Positions 44,037 to 52,825 of a stretch of DNA of 64,000 nt are shown piece by piece; position 1 is the first letter of the stretch; each line of letters starts with the position of its first letter. The DNA is taken from NCBI RefSeq assembly GCF_016629525.1, contig NZ_AP024269.1:868001-932000 (forward strand), written 5' to 3'. The notes under the pieces were generated by a model that saw nothing but the letters and a program-made list of their open reading frames with translations, did no database searches and was not told the origin of the DNA. The stretch comes from Kaistia sp. 32K (GTDB taxonomy: Bacteria; Pseudomonadota; Alphaproteobacteria; Rhizobiales; Kaistiaceae). The translations under genes were made by a program, and so were the position numbers.

Positions 44037-45679
44037 TTGCTGACCCAGGCGTCGTAGAGCGTCGTCACCGACAGCGACGGTTCGAGCCGGACGCCATGTG
44101 CGGTCTTGTAGACGCCGAGGCGCGTGCTCTGCGGATAGGTCAGGAGCTGGAGGAAGTTGGAGGCGACGATCTTCTGCGCCTGGTAGTAGAGGTCGCGGCG
44201 CGGCGCCTCGTCCTGCGTCTCCAGCGCCTTCGCCACCGTCGCGTCGAACTCCGCGTTCTTGAAGCCGGTGCCGTTCTGGTGGTAGCCGCCCGAGCCCGCC
44301 GCGCCGATGAACTCGGAGCTCAGCACGATGCGCAGCACGTCGGCGGTGTTGGTGTTCCAATAGGCGCCGATCACGTCATAGTCCCAGCGCGAGTCGCGAT
44401 CGAGCCACTCCGAGAAGCCGACCGATTCCAGCTGGACGTCGAAGCCGACCTCGCCGGCCGTCGCCTGGATCTGCTCCCAGAGCGAGCGATCGGCCGGGCC
44501 CTGGAAGTCGCCGAGCGGGATGTGGACGGTCAGCTTCTTGCCGTCCTTGGTGCGGATGCCGGAGGCGTCGCGCTCGGTCCAGCCCGCCTCGTCGAGCAGC
44601 TTGTTGGCGCGCTCGGAATCGTGGTCATAGAGATGCTGGAAGTCGGCCGTGGCGAATGGCGTCACGGCGCTGAGCGGACCCGGCGCGCGGTGGTAGCGGC
44701 CGAAGAAGACGCTGTCGAGCGCGGCCGGGATATCGGCCGAGCGGATGAACGCCTCGCGGACGCGGATGTCGTCGAAGGGCGCGCGCGTGATGTTGATGTT
44801 GCCGTTGGTCGGATTGCCGGGGCGATCGGCGACAATGAGCTTCAGGTCCGGGTTCTGCTCGGCCTCGGCTTCCGATTCCGGCGGCACGGCCTCGATCACG
44901 TCGACATCGCCGCTCGCCAGCGACGCGTAGCGGACCGAGGGCTCCGGAATGATCTTCCAGACGATCTTGTCGAGATAGGCCGGGCCCTGATGGTCGGCCG
45001 TCGGCGGCGCCCAGTTGTAGTCGGGATTGCGCTCCAGGACGATTTCGCTCTGGCGGTCCCACTTCACCACCTTGAACGGTCCGGAGCCGATGGGGCTCTC
45101 GCAATTGACGTTGCGCTCGCGGGCCAGCGCCGCCGGCGCCTGGATGCCGAGGAAGCCCTGCGCCAGCACCTCCAGGAACGCCGCATAGGGCTTGGAAAGG
45201 TGGACGACGGCGGTGAACTCGTCCGGCGTCTCGGTGTTCACATATTGCTGGATGTAGCCGCCGGCGGTCGAGGATTGCGTCGCCGGGTTCTTGATGTGGT
45301 CGAGGTTCGCCTTCAGCGCGGCCGAATTGAACTTCTCGCCATTGGTGAAGGTGACGTCGTCGCGGAGCTTGAAGGTGTAGGTCTTGCCGTCCGGCGAGAT
45401 GGTCCAGCTCTTGGCGAGCCACGGACCGATCCGGCCCTGCTTGTCCTGCGAGACCAGCGAGTCCGTGTATTGCTGCGCGATGAAGACCTGCGGCATGTCG
45501 CCGTCGACATGCGGATCGAGGCAGGTCGGTTCGCGGTCCGTCGCGTAGATCAGCGTGCCGCCCTTGACCGGCGTCGTCTCGTCGGCCGCCGCCTGGGAAA
45601 TGCCGCCGGCGAGCAGCAAGAGCGTGGCGATAGCCGTGGAACCGCGCGCAACCGAAGCGCGGCGAGAAATGCGTTTCAT
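44033..45679 (-). CDS. Peptide-type ABC transporter substrate-binding protein
   Basis: A 548-residue SBP_bac_5 protein with a Sec-type leader (MKRISRRASVARGSTAIATLLLLAGGISQAAA-DE). Landmarks are YATDREPTCLDPHVDGDMPQVFIAQQYTDSL, SWTISPDGKTYTFKLRDDVTFTNGEKF and GSGPFKVVKWDRQSEIVLERNPDY. ATG 45679 has AAAGGACG upstream. It follows LLM1 by about 130 bases. Being behind an LLM monooxygenase, it may bind a sulfur-containing peptide or thioether rather than a generic peptide. Confidence 0.9.
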   Translation of the reverse strand: MKRISRRASVARGSTAIATLLLLAGGISQAAADETTPVKGGTLIYATDREPTCLDPHVDGDMPQVFIAQQYTDSLVSQDKQGRIGPWLAKSWTISPDGKTYTFKLRDDVTFTNGEKFNSAALKANLDHIKNPATQSSTAGGYIQQYVNTETPDEFTAVVHLSKPYAAFLEVLAQGFLGIQAPAALARERNVNCESPIGSGPFKVVKWDRQSEIVLERNPDYNWAPPTADHQGPAYLDKIVWKIIPEPSVRYASLASGDVDVIEAVPPESEAEAEQNPDLKLIVADRPGNPTNGNINITRAPFDDIRVREAFIRSADIPAALDSVFFGRYHRAPGPLSAVTPFATADFQHLYDHDSERANKLLDEAGWTERDASGIRTKDGKKLTVHIPLGDFQGPADRSLWEQIQATAGEVGFDVQLESVGFSEWLDRDSRWDYDVIGAYWNTNTADVLRIVLSSEFIGAAGSGGYHQNGTGFKNAEFDATVAKALETQDEAPRRDLYYQAQKIVASNFLQLLTYPQSTRLGVYKTAHGVRLEPSLSVTTLYDAWVSK

Positions 45680-45809
45680 GCTGGAATCGTCCTTTGCGGG
45701 GGAGGGCAGGCAAAAGTCCACGCCTCCCGTGAAGGGGGCGGGCATCCGGGTCTGTGCCGGCCTGCGACGGGCCAGGCCGCCGACCGGGGCATTCCGTTTT
45801 CCGGTCCGA

Positions 45810-47225
45810 TCAGGCCGCTTCGGCGTCCGATCGTTGCCGGGCGGCGGCCTCGGCCCGCTTCACGGCCTCGATGTCGCGATAGCGCGCACCGGGGTGGTCG
45901 TTCGGCAGGAGCGGGCCTTCGCCAAAGAGTTTTTCGCGCAGCGTGCCTTCGGCATAAGCGGTCGGGTAGGCGTCGCGGCGCTGCAGTTCGGGCACGAGAT
46001 GGGCGACGATGTCCTCGAACGTGCCGGGCGTGATCGCATAGCAAAGGTTGAAGCCGTCGACGTCGGTCTCCGCGACCCAGTCCTGCAGGATGTCGGCGAC
46101 GGTTTCGGCCGAGCCGACGAAGATCGGCCCGGCGCCGCCGATGCCGCCCCAGCGCGCCAGCTCCTCGATCGTCCAGGGACGGCCGGTCTGCTCGATCGCG
46201 TCGACCAGCGACGTCAGGCCGGCGGATTCGACCTTCCGCACCAGGTCGGTCGGCGCATACTGGCCGAAGTCGATGCCGGTCCAGCCGGACATGAAGACGA
46301 GCGAGCCGTCATAGGAGACGTATTCCTGCAGCTTCTCGAACTTGGCCTGCGCCTTGGCGTCGGTCTCGTCGACGATGACGGTGATCAGATTGTAGACGAG
46401 GAGCTTGCGCGGATCGCGCCCCGCCGCGGCGGCGCGGGCGCGGATGTCGGCGACGTAGCTCTTCAGGGCCGGCTTGGTCAGCGCGCCGACGAAGACGCAT
46501 TCCGCGTTGCGCGCGGCGAAGCGGCGGCCCGCTTCGGACTGCCCGGCCTGGAACAGAAGTGGCGTGCGCTGCGGCGAGGGCTCGCTCAAATGATAGCCGG
46601 GAACCTTGAAGTATTTTCCGTCATGGCCGATCTCGTGCACCTTGGCCGGATCGGCGAAAACCCGGCGCTCGCGGTCGCGGACCACGGCGTCCTGTTCCCA
46701 GCTCCCTTCCAGCAGCTTGTAGAGAACCTCCAGATACTCCTCCGCCACGTCGTAGCGGTTGTCGTGCTGGCGCAGCCCCGCCTCGCCGACATTCTTGGCG
46801 CCGCTCTCGAGATAGGAGGTGACGATGTTCCAGGCGACGCGGCCTTTGGTCAGGTGATCGGCGGTCGAGAGGCGGCGGGCGAAGGTGTAGGGGTGCTCGA
46901 ACGAGGTGGAGGCCGTGATGCCGACGCCGATATGGCGGGTGTTCATGGTGATCGGAAGCGCCAGCTGCAGCGGATCGTTGACCGGGATCTGCGCGCCCTG
47001 GCGCAAGGCATCGTCGAGCTCGCCCTTGTAGACATCGTAATAGCCGATGACGTCAGCGATAAAGATGCTGTCGAAAATTCCTCGCTCAAGAGTTGTAGCG
47101 AGATCGGACCAGTATTCTACGTCCTTGTATCTCCAGGACTGGTCGTCCGGATGCGCCCACAAGCCGGGAGACTGATGCCCGACGCAGTTCATCTCGAAGG
47201 CGTTAAATCGAATATGACGAGGCAC
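45810..47225 (-). CDS. LLM-class FMN-dependent monooxygenase (NtaA/SnaA/DszA family)
   Basis: A 471-residue flavin monooxygenase with GTG start (MPRHIRFNAFEMNCVGHQSPGLW). Family core: FDSIFIADVIGYYDVYKG, TASTSFEHPYTFARRLSTADHLTKGRVAWNIVTS (about residues 106-140) and LLFQAGQSEAGRRFAARNAECVFVGA. AAGGA lies upstream of the start. First gene of an operon with a peptide-type importer. It differs clearly from LLM2 at 35536, so the two handle different compounds. Confidence 0.9.
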   Translation of the reverse strand: MPRHIRFNAFEMNCVGHQSPGLWAHPDDQSWRYKDVEYWSDLATTLERGIFDSIFIADVIGYYDVYKGELDDALRQGAQIPVNDPLQLALPITMNTRHIGVGITASTSFEHPYTFARRLSTADHLTKGRVAWNIVTSYLESGAKNVGEAGLRQHDNRYDVAEEYLEVLYKLLEGSWEQDAVVRDRERRVFADPAKVHEIGHDGKYFKVPGYHLSEPSPQRTPLLFQAGQSEAGRRFAARNAECVFVGALTKPALKSYVADIRARAAAAGRDPRKLLVYNLITVIVDETDAKAQAKFEKLQEYVSYDGSLVFMSGWTGIDFGQYAPTDLVRKVESAGLTSLVDAIEQTGRPWTIEELARWGGIGGAGPIFVGSAETVADILQDWVAETDVDGFNLCYAITPGTFEDIVAHLVPELQRRDAYPTAYAEGTLREKLFGEGPLLPNDHPGARYRDIEAVKRAEAAARQRSDAEAA

Positions 47226-47711
47226 GGGGGATGTCCTTCGAAATTTCGTTGAAGGAGACTAGCCGTGGCGGTCTGGCGGTTACAGGAAGGCGCTATCCTT
47301 CTTCGCGGGATCGATGGAAATTTCCTCCGGAATCGGAGGCCTGCTCCAACGGCGGATCGCGTGGTTCGCGCGGGATGGAGATGCGGCGGAGGCCATGGCG
47401 GGCTGGCCGGCGGGTCTGGCCTTGCTGGCGATCCAGGCGCGGTCATCCCGGACCGCATTCCCGGAACTCGACCATCATCCTGAGGTGCCCTGTCCCCAAT
47501 CCGCAATGGAACCAGCGTCCTGAACCCTCCCCTTGAGGGAGGGTCAAGACCGCCTGTTGGCGGTCTTGGGGAGGGGTGGCTTCGTCGAACTTGCCGCGAG
47601 CGGCGCGAATGACCCCCCTCCCGAAAACGCGAAGGGCGTTTTCGACCTCCCCTCAAGGGGGAGGTTCAAGAAAGAAGGCCGACACCTACGCGATCCGGGC
47701 CGGACCGGCCT
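47226..47711. other. Intergenic region carrying a palindromic repeat
   Basis: About 490 bases between LLM1 and the aldo/keto reductase. The right half is the MITE/REP-like element (separate entry). The left half should contain the LLM1 operon promoter; I saw no convincing gene or copy of the sulfur motif there. Confidence 0.55.
47521..47668. repeat. MITE/REP-like palindromic intergenic element
   Basis: A 148-bp element. The ends are imperfect inverted repeats (47521-47543 and 47646-47668, 19 of 23 matching), and each end is itself a short hairpin (CCCTCC..GGGAGGG). Inside are two perfect hairpins. CAAGACCGCC-TGTT-GGCGGTCTTG is at 47545-47568 (10-bp stem), and CGAAAACGC-GAAGG-GCGTTTTCG is at 47622-47644 (9-bp stem). 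No ORF of note. The layout matches the family of short palindromic rhizobial intergenic repeats; copy number needs the whole genome. Confidence 0.8.
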
Positions 47712-48743
47712 TTAACCGGCGACCGGCAGCGGCACGTCGGCGTGGACCAATCCCTCGCCGCGCAGGTCCGACCAGAACGCGTCCGGAATGACGGCGGTGA
47801 AATGACCGACATTGGCGACGATCTCGGACGGCTTCACCGCGCCGAAGATGATGGACGAGACCTCGGGCGCCGCCAGCGGGAACTGCAGCGCCGCCGCCGG
47901 AAGGGCAACGCCATGCGCGCGCGCCACGTCCGACAGCTTGCGGACGCGCTCGATGACCGCGGCGGAGGCCTTGCCGTATTCGTATTTCGCGCCGTCGACC
48001 GCGCCCGTCGCCAGGATGCCGGAATTGAAGACGCCGCCGACGACCAGGCTCGCGCCGCGCTCGCGCACGCGGGCGATCTCGTCGAAATAGATGTCGTGTT
48101 CCAGCAGCGTGTAGCGCGAGGCGACGAGGAAGACGTCGAGATCGAAGCGGTCGAGGAAGCGGTTGATCATGCCGCGCTCGTTGATGCCGGCGCCGATGGC
48201 CTTGATCTCGCCGCTGCGCTTCAGTTCTTCGAGGGCCCGAAAGCCGCCCTTTTCCAGATCGTCAAGCCGCGCATTCAGCGCCTCTTCGCTCGGGAAATAG
48301 CCGCGATCGAGATCGTGGATGTAGAGCGCATCGACCCGGTTGATGCCGAGACGCTGCAGGCTGTCCTCATAGGAGCGCATGATGGCGTCATAGGTGAAGA
48401 CGTGGTGATGCTCGAACGGCAGCGCGCCTGCCCAGTTCGGCGGCGTGAAGGATGCCCGGTCGCGCGGCGCCTTCAGGACGCGGCCGACCTTCGTGGTCAG
48501 CACATAGCTGTCGCGGTCATGTTCGTAGAGCGCGCGGCCGGTCCTGTGCTCGGCCTGTCCGAGGCCATACCAGGGCGCGGTGTCGTAGAGACGAAGCCCG
48601 GCATTCCACGCCGCCTCGAAGGTCGCGCGCGCGGTCGCCTCGTCAATGGCTTCATAGACCCCGCCAAGCGGGCAGGTTCCAAGGCCGAGCACGGGGATAT
48701 CGAGGTCGGTCTGGCCGACGCGACGGAGGGTATCGGGTTGCAT
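47712..48743 (-). CDS. Aldo/keto reductase (D-threo-aldose 1-dehydrogenase-like)
   Basis: A 343-residue TIM-barrel NAD(P)-dependent oxidoreductase. AKR motifs are GLGTCPLGG near residue 20, FEAAWNAGLRLYDTAPWYGLGQAEHRTGRAL (Asp and Tyr of the catalytic set), YVLTTKVGRVL (Lys) and YIHDLDR (His). It resembles the D-threo-aldose 1-dehydrogenase / pyridoxal 4-dehydrogenase group that oxidises sugars such as L-fucose to lactones. It is downstream of the apsD-like gene on the same strand, so it may handle a second sugar or a product of the same pathway. Confidence 0.85.
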   Translation of the reverse strand: MQPDTLRRVGQTDLDIPVLGLGTCPLGGVYEAIDEATARATFEAAWNAGLRLYDTAPWYGLGQAEHRTGRALYEHDRDSYVLTTKVGRVLKAPRDRASFTPPNWAGALPFEHHHVFTYDAIMRSYEDSLQRLGINRVDALYIHDLDRGYFPSEEALNARLDDLEKGGFRALEELKRSGEIKAIGAGINERGMINRFLDRFDLDVFLVASRYTLLEHDIYFDEIARVRERGASLVVGGVFNSGILATGAVDGAKYEYGKASAAVIERVRKLSDVARAHGVALPAAALQFPLAAPEVSSIIFGAVKPSEIVANVGHFTAVIPDAFWSDLRGEGLVHADVPLPVAG

Positions 48744-48827
48744 GGCTTGTCCTGGAACGTTCGGGCGAGGTGGGTACCGGGCCGCGCCGAGAGGGCGCGA
48801 CCGGGCAAAGCGTTAGAGCATTTTTTC

Positions 48828-49856
48828 CTAGAGGTCTCTCGCGCTGACGACGCGACCGGTCTCCGCGGATCGGTAGGCCGCCTCCGCGAGCGCATAGGTC
48901 TTCAGGCTGTCCTCGGCCGACGTCTCGAAAGCGCGGCCGCTGCGAAGCGCGTCGATGAAGTGCTGCTGCGTGCGTGGCACGCTGTCCTGGATCTGCGTCC
49001 AGGGCGCGGATGTCCAGTCGCGCGCGTCGGCCTCGATGGTCTCGCGCCGCTGCACGCCGTCCGCGTGCACCAGAAGCACCTCGCCTTCGAGGATCTGGAT
49101 GGAGCCCTTCCGGCCCTCGATCTCGCCGAGCGTCTGGGGGAAGGGGTTCGGGAAGCGATGCGAGGCGTAGCTCACGTCGACGATCGAGGTCGCCCGGTTG
49201 TCGTGGCGGAGCAGGATCGTCGCGGCGTCTTCCCCGGCCAGCCCCTCCTTCACCGATTGGGTGAAGCAGGACACGTCATCGGCGTCGCCGAACAGGAAGC
49301 GGGCGAGATCCAGCATGTGGATGCCCACGTCCATGATCATGAAGCGCTCGGTCTTCAGCAGATAGGGCTGGTTCGAATAGACGTCGATCGCGTTGCGCCA
49401 GGACAGGCGGCCGAAGGTCAGCTCGCCGATCTCGCCGCTGTCGAGGATCTCGCGGATGCGCCGGAAGATCTTCTGGAACCGGAAGTTCTCATGCACCATC
49501 ACCGGCACGCCGGCAGCAGCCGCGTTGGCGACGATGCGACGGCATGTGTCGATGTCAGGCGCGAACGGCTTCTGCACGATCACCGGCACGCCATGCTGGA
49601 CCGCGAGCGCGACGAGCGCCTCGTGCGTTTCCATCGTGGTGCAGATATCGACGAAATCGAACGCGCCGGAGGCAAGCACCTCGGCCGTGTCGTGCCAAGC
49701 GGGAATGCCGAACTCGGCGGCATAGGCCCGGGCCCGCCCGGCATCGAGGTCGCAGACCGCTGTGATCTCCGCGCCGTCCGTCTCCGCCCAGGCATGGAGC
49801 TGGTTGCGGGCGAAGAAGCCGCAGCCGATGAGCAGCCCCTTGAGGGTTTCCGTCAT
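48828..49856 (-). CDS. apsD: Gfo/Idh/MocA oxidoreductase, D-apiose dehydrogenase-like
   Basis: A 342-residue NAD-dependent dehydrogenase. The start LKGLLIGCGFFARNQLHAW is the Rossmann motif, CQKPF-type VIVQKPFAPD carries the catalytic Lys, and MVHENFRFQ, ERFMIMDVGIHMLDLARFLFGD and DSLKTYALAEAAYRSA follow. These segments closely resemble, from memory, the D-apiose dehydrogenase (ApsD) group that converts apiose to apionolactone. ATG 49856 overlaps the upstream gene by 4 bases; the longer frame is a shadow. Its neighbour looks like the apionate lactonase. A search against ApsD would settle it. Confidence 0.72.
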   Translation of the reverse strand: MTETLKGLLIGCGFFARNQLHAWAETDGAEITAVCDLDAGRARAYAAEFGIPAWHDTAEVLASGAFDFVDICTTMETHEALVALAVQHGVPVIVQKPFAPDIDTCRRIVANAAAAGVPVMVHENFRFQKIFRRIREILDSGEIGELTFGRLSWRNAIDVYSNQPYLLKTERFMIMDVGIHMLDLARFLFGDADDVSCFTQSVKEGLAGEDAATILLRHDNRATSIVDVSYASHRFPNPFPQTLGEIEGRKGSIQILEGEVLLVHADGVQRRETIEADARDWTSAPWTQIQDSVPRTQQHFIDALRSGRAFETSAEDSLKTYALAEAAYRSAETGRVVSARDL

Positions 49857-51790
49857 GTCGCAATTCCGTATTCGACGTGGAGGACGCCATAGGCGCCGAG
49901 GCGGATCGTGCTTTCGAGCGGCTGAAGCGCGGAGAACGCCTCGCGATCGAGCGCTGCCGTCTTCAGGCTGTCTTCGTCGAGCAGCCGGCCGGAGGCGTCG
50001 CCCTGATCGAGCTCGACGGAAAGAGGCGCGTCGGAAAGATTGGCGAAAAGCGCCCGCTTGCGGCCGGCCTTCTCCCAGACCACCTGCGCCAGGTTGCCTT
50101 GCGTCGAGGCCGAAAGCACTCGTCCGCCGGCAGCGGCGGAGATCCAGCGCGCCACGTGGAAGAGGGGATAGACGCTTCCGTCCGGCAAGGCGTCCCAGCC
50201 TTCGCGTGCATAGGGCTGGCGCGAGGCGACGAGCCCGAACGGGCCGGTGGCGGCCCCGAAGGCGAAGCGTTCGAGGCCCCACGGCGCGAGCCGGGCGAGA
50301 TAGCCGACATGCCAGGCGGCGGCGAACAGGCCGCGCTGGCGCGGGTCCCTTGCCGCCATGCCGGTGCGTTCCTCCGGCTGGTTATCGCTCGGTCCCGGGC
50401 CATAGGGGTTCAGCCGCGCGCCGATGCCGACGGGGCCCACGGCCAGGGGCCGGCCGTCCGCAAGCGCCGTGGCCGAATGCAGGATGTGCGGCAGCGACTG
50501 CAGCGTTTCCGCAACCGACGCGTCGTCGGCCGCGTGCAGGACGGGCGTCGTCGCGAAGGTGAGATAGTCGGCGAGCGCCGGGGTCGGCCGCTTGCGGTTG
50601 AACTCGGTGAAGAAGGCGGGCGAACCGCCGCCGCGCCGGCTTTCCGGGAAAGCGGCGGCGAGCGCCGCGGAAAGCTCCGTTTCGCCGAGATGAGGCGGGC
50701 GCGCCTCGCCCGGCTGGAACGACTGCTCGTCGATCTTGGCGAAGGCCGCGATCTCGGAAACCGCGATCCCGGCGGCCTTCAGATCCGCCGAGAACTGCGC
50801 CAGTTCGGCTTCGGCCGTGGCGGCATCGTTGCCATTGAGGATCGCCTGAACCTCCAGCGACGCCCCGGTCCGCCGCAGCAGCTCGGCGAGATCGCCGGCA
50901 GCCGCCGTCGTGTCGCCGCGTGCAAAGTCGTGGCGGAGCAGGATGCGGGCGGGCCTCAGCTCGGCCAGCGCATCGGCAAAGCGCAGCGCCTCGGTCGCAT
51001 CGTCCAGGCGGTCGAGCGGCAGCGCGTAGTCCGGCAGAACCTGCGCGCCCAGCGCGGGAACGGCGACGGGGTCCTCGACGGTTCCGCCGAGGCCCGTGTC
51101 GGTGATTGTGATCGTCACCGATTGGCGGACCGGAGCGCCCGGTTCGAGCCAGTAGGGATAGGGCAGGCCGATGGGGCGGCTATAAGTCTTGAACGACGCG
51201 TCGGACCAGTTGCGGTGATCCTCCATCTCGAACACGTCGCCTTCGAATTGCGTGGAGACGCGAAGCCCCGCGCGCGGCGAATGCGCGATCGCCCGCATGT
51301 CCATCACCGGCTGGCCCGGGCTGATCGGCAGCGGGATGACGAGCTTCCTTGCGCCCGAGGCAGCGTGCTCGACCTCGACCTCCGTGCCGGCAAAGCCGAG
51401 CAGCGGGTGGAGGATGACGAAACCGGTGCGATTGGTGCTGAACGGCGCGTCGGCGTGGATCTCGGCCGAGGCCTCGAGATGGCCGCTCGCCCGCCCTTCG
51501 AGACGAATCCGCGCCAGCACGCCCTTGCCCGCCTCGCCGAAATAGGCGTTGTAGCGGACGTCGAAGCCGGTCGCCTGCTCGTCGATCTCGAGGTCCGTGA
51601 TCACGGGCGACGGCGTGCCCCACCCGGGCGTGCGCACCAGGAAGCTGATGCCGCGCAGGATTTCCACATTGTCCCATCGCACCCAGCGCAGCGCGCCGGC
51701 GTCGAGGGTGGCTTCGAGCGGTCCGGCCGTCAGGAGCCGCTTCGGCGGCTCTTCGATCGCGGTGCCGGTACGGAGGATGCTGGGCTTCAT
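49853..51790 (-). CDS. apnL: D-apionate lactonase-like protein
   Basis: A 645-residue cytoplasmic protein without signal peptide. It has an N-terminal beta-rich domain (to about residue 235), a central region with alternating strands and helices that could be a TIM barrel (ARILLRHDF, YLTFATTPVLHAADD), and a C-terminal beta domain (GRVLSASTQGNLAQVVW). I recognise the overall layout as the three-domain apionate lactonase (ApnL) family, which opens D-apionolactone. ATG 51790 overlaps the permease stop by 4 bases and the next gene by 4 bases. The assignment rests on memory and on context with the ApsD-like gene. Confidence 0.62.
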   Translation of the reverse strand: MKPSILRTGTAIEEPPKRLLTAGPLEATLDAGALRWVRWDNVEILRGISFLVRTPGWGTPSPVITDLEIDEQATGFDVRYNAYFGEAGKGVLARIRLEGRASGHLEASAEIHADAPFSTNRTGFVILHPLLGFAGTEVEVEHAASGARKLVIPLPISPGQPVMDMRAIAHSPRAGLRVSTQFEGDVFEMEDHRNWSDASFKTYSRPIGLPYPYWLEPGAPVRQSVTITITDTGLGGTVEDPVAVPALGAQVLPDYALPLDRLDDATEALRFADALAELRPARILLRHDFARGDTTAAAGDLAELLRRTGASLEVQAILNGNDAATAEAELAQFSADLKAAGIAVSEIAAFAKIDEQSFQPGEARPPHLGETELSAALAAAFPESRRGGGSPAFFTEFNRKRPTPALADYLTFATTPVLHAADDASVAETLQSLPHILHSATALADGRPLAVGPVGIGARLNPYGPGPSDNQPEERTGMAARDPRQRGLFAAAWHVGYLARLAPWGLERFAFGAATGPFGLVASRQPYAREGWDALPDGSVYPLFHVARWISAAAGGRVLSASTQGNLAQVVWEKAGRKRALFANLSDAPLSVELDQGDASGRLLDEDSLKTAALDREAFSALQPLESTIRLGAYGVLHVEYGIAT

Positions 51791-52794
51791 CGGGACTGTT
51801 TCTTCACGAAGCTGTCGAAGGCCACGGCAGCGACGATGATCAGGCCGACCAGAATCTGCTGCACGTAGGGGGAGACGTTCAGGATGACGAGACCGTTCAG
51901 GAGGACGCCGGTCAAGAGGGCGCCGATGACGGTGCCGATGATGGAGCCGGATCCGCCATGCAGGCTGGTGCCGCCGATCACCACGGCGGCGATCGCTGTC
52001 AGCTCGTAGCCGGTGCCGGCCACCGCCTCGGCCGAGTTCAGCCGCGAGGAGAGCACGAAGCCGCCGAGGCCGGAGCAGAAGCCGACGACGGCATAGACCG
52101 CGATCGTCACCCGCGTCTTGTTGATGCCCGAGAGGCGGGCGGCGTCGGGATTGGATCCGACCGCGTAGACCGCCCGGCCGAAGCGGGTCTGGGTCAGGAC
52201 GAAATGCGCGATCAGCGCCACGACGGCGAAGAGGATGACCGGAACCGGAATCGGGCCGATCATGCCGCGACCCCACCAGCCGAAAGCCTCGTCGAAGCCC
52301 GAGACGGGGCCGCCATTGCCGATCGTCAGCGCGATGCCGCGAAACACCGTCATGCCGCCGAGCGTGACGACGAAGGCGGGAACCGCGAGCCGCGCAACCG
52401 CGAGGCCCTGCAAATATCCCGCAACCGTTCCGACCGCCATGGCGGCGAGCACGGCGAACGGCCACGCATAGCCGGTGCCGTCGGGGCTGAGCAGGAACCG
52501 GCCCTCGATGCCGCCCTTGGCGACCACGGCCGCGACCAGCCCGGACATCGCCACGAGGGCGCCGACCGACAGGTCGATGCCGCGCGCCAGGATCACGAAG
52601 GTCATCCCGACCGCGATGATGCCGTAGATCGATACCTGCCGCAGGATGTTGAACAGGTTGAGCGGCGTGAGGAACCGCGGCTGCAGGACTGCGAACAGCA
52701 CGACCAGCGCCAGCAGGAAGATGAGCGGCGCGATCCGGCCGAGCACGGCGAAGGTCTGCGCGCGATGCGTCGTTGTCAGGGTGTTGCTGGACAT
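51787..52794 (-). CDS. CUT2 sugar ABC transporter permease
   Basis: A 335-residue RbsC-type inner-membrane permease with the motif RGIDLSVGALVAMSG near residues 70-85, TRFGRAVYAVGSNPDAARLSGI and GGTSLHGGSGSIIGTVIGAL at the end. It sits between the ATPase gene and the apnL-like gene and overlaps the latter by 4 bases. It forms the channel for the putative apiose or related sugar importer. Confidence 0.93.
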   Translation of the reverse strand: MSSNTLTTTHRAQTFAVLGRIAPLIFLLALVVLFAVLQPRFLTPLNLFNILRQVSIYGIIAVGMTFVILARGIDLSVGALVAMSGLVAAVVAKGGIEGRFLLSPDGTGYAWPFAVLAAMAVGTVAGYLQGLAVARLAVPAFVVTLGGMTVFRGIALTIGNGGPVSGFDEAFGWWGRGMIGPIPVPVILFAVVALIAHFVLTQTRFGRAVYAVGSNPDAARLSGINKTRVTIAVYAVVGFCSGLGGFVLSSRLNSAEAVAGTGYELTAIAAVVIGGTSLHGGSGSIIGTVIGALLTGVLLNGLVILNVSPYVQQILVGLIIVAAVAFDSFVKKQSR

Positions 52795-52825
52795 GGAGAT
52801 TTCCGGAGATTTCCTTGGAAAGGGT

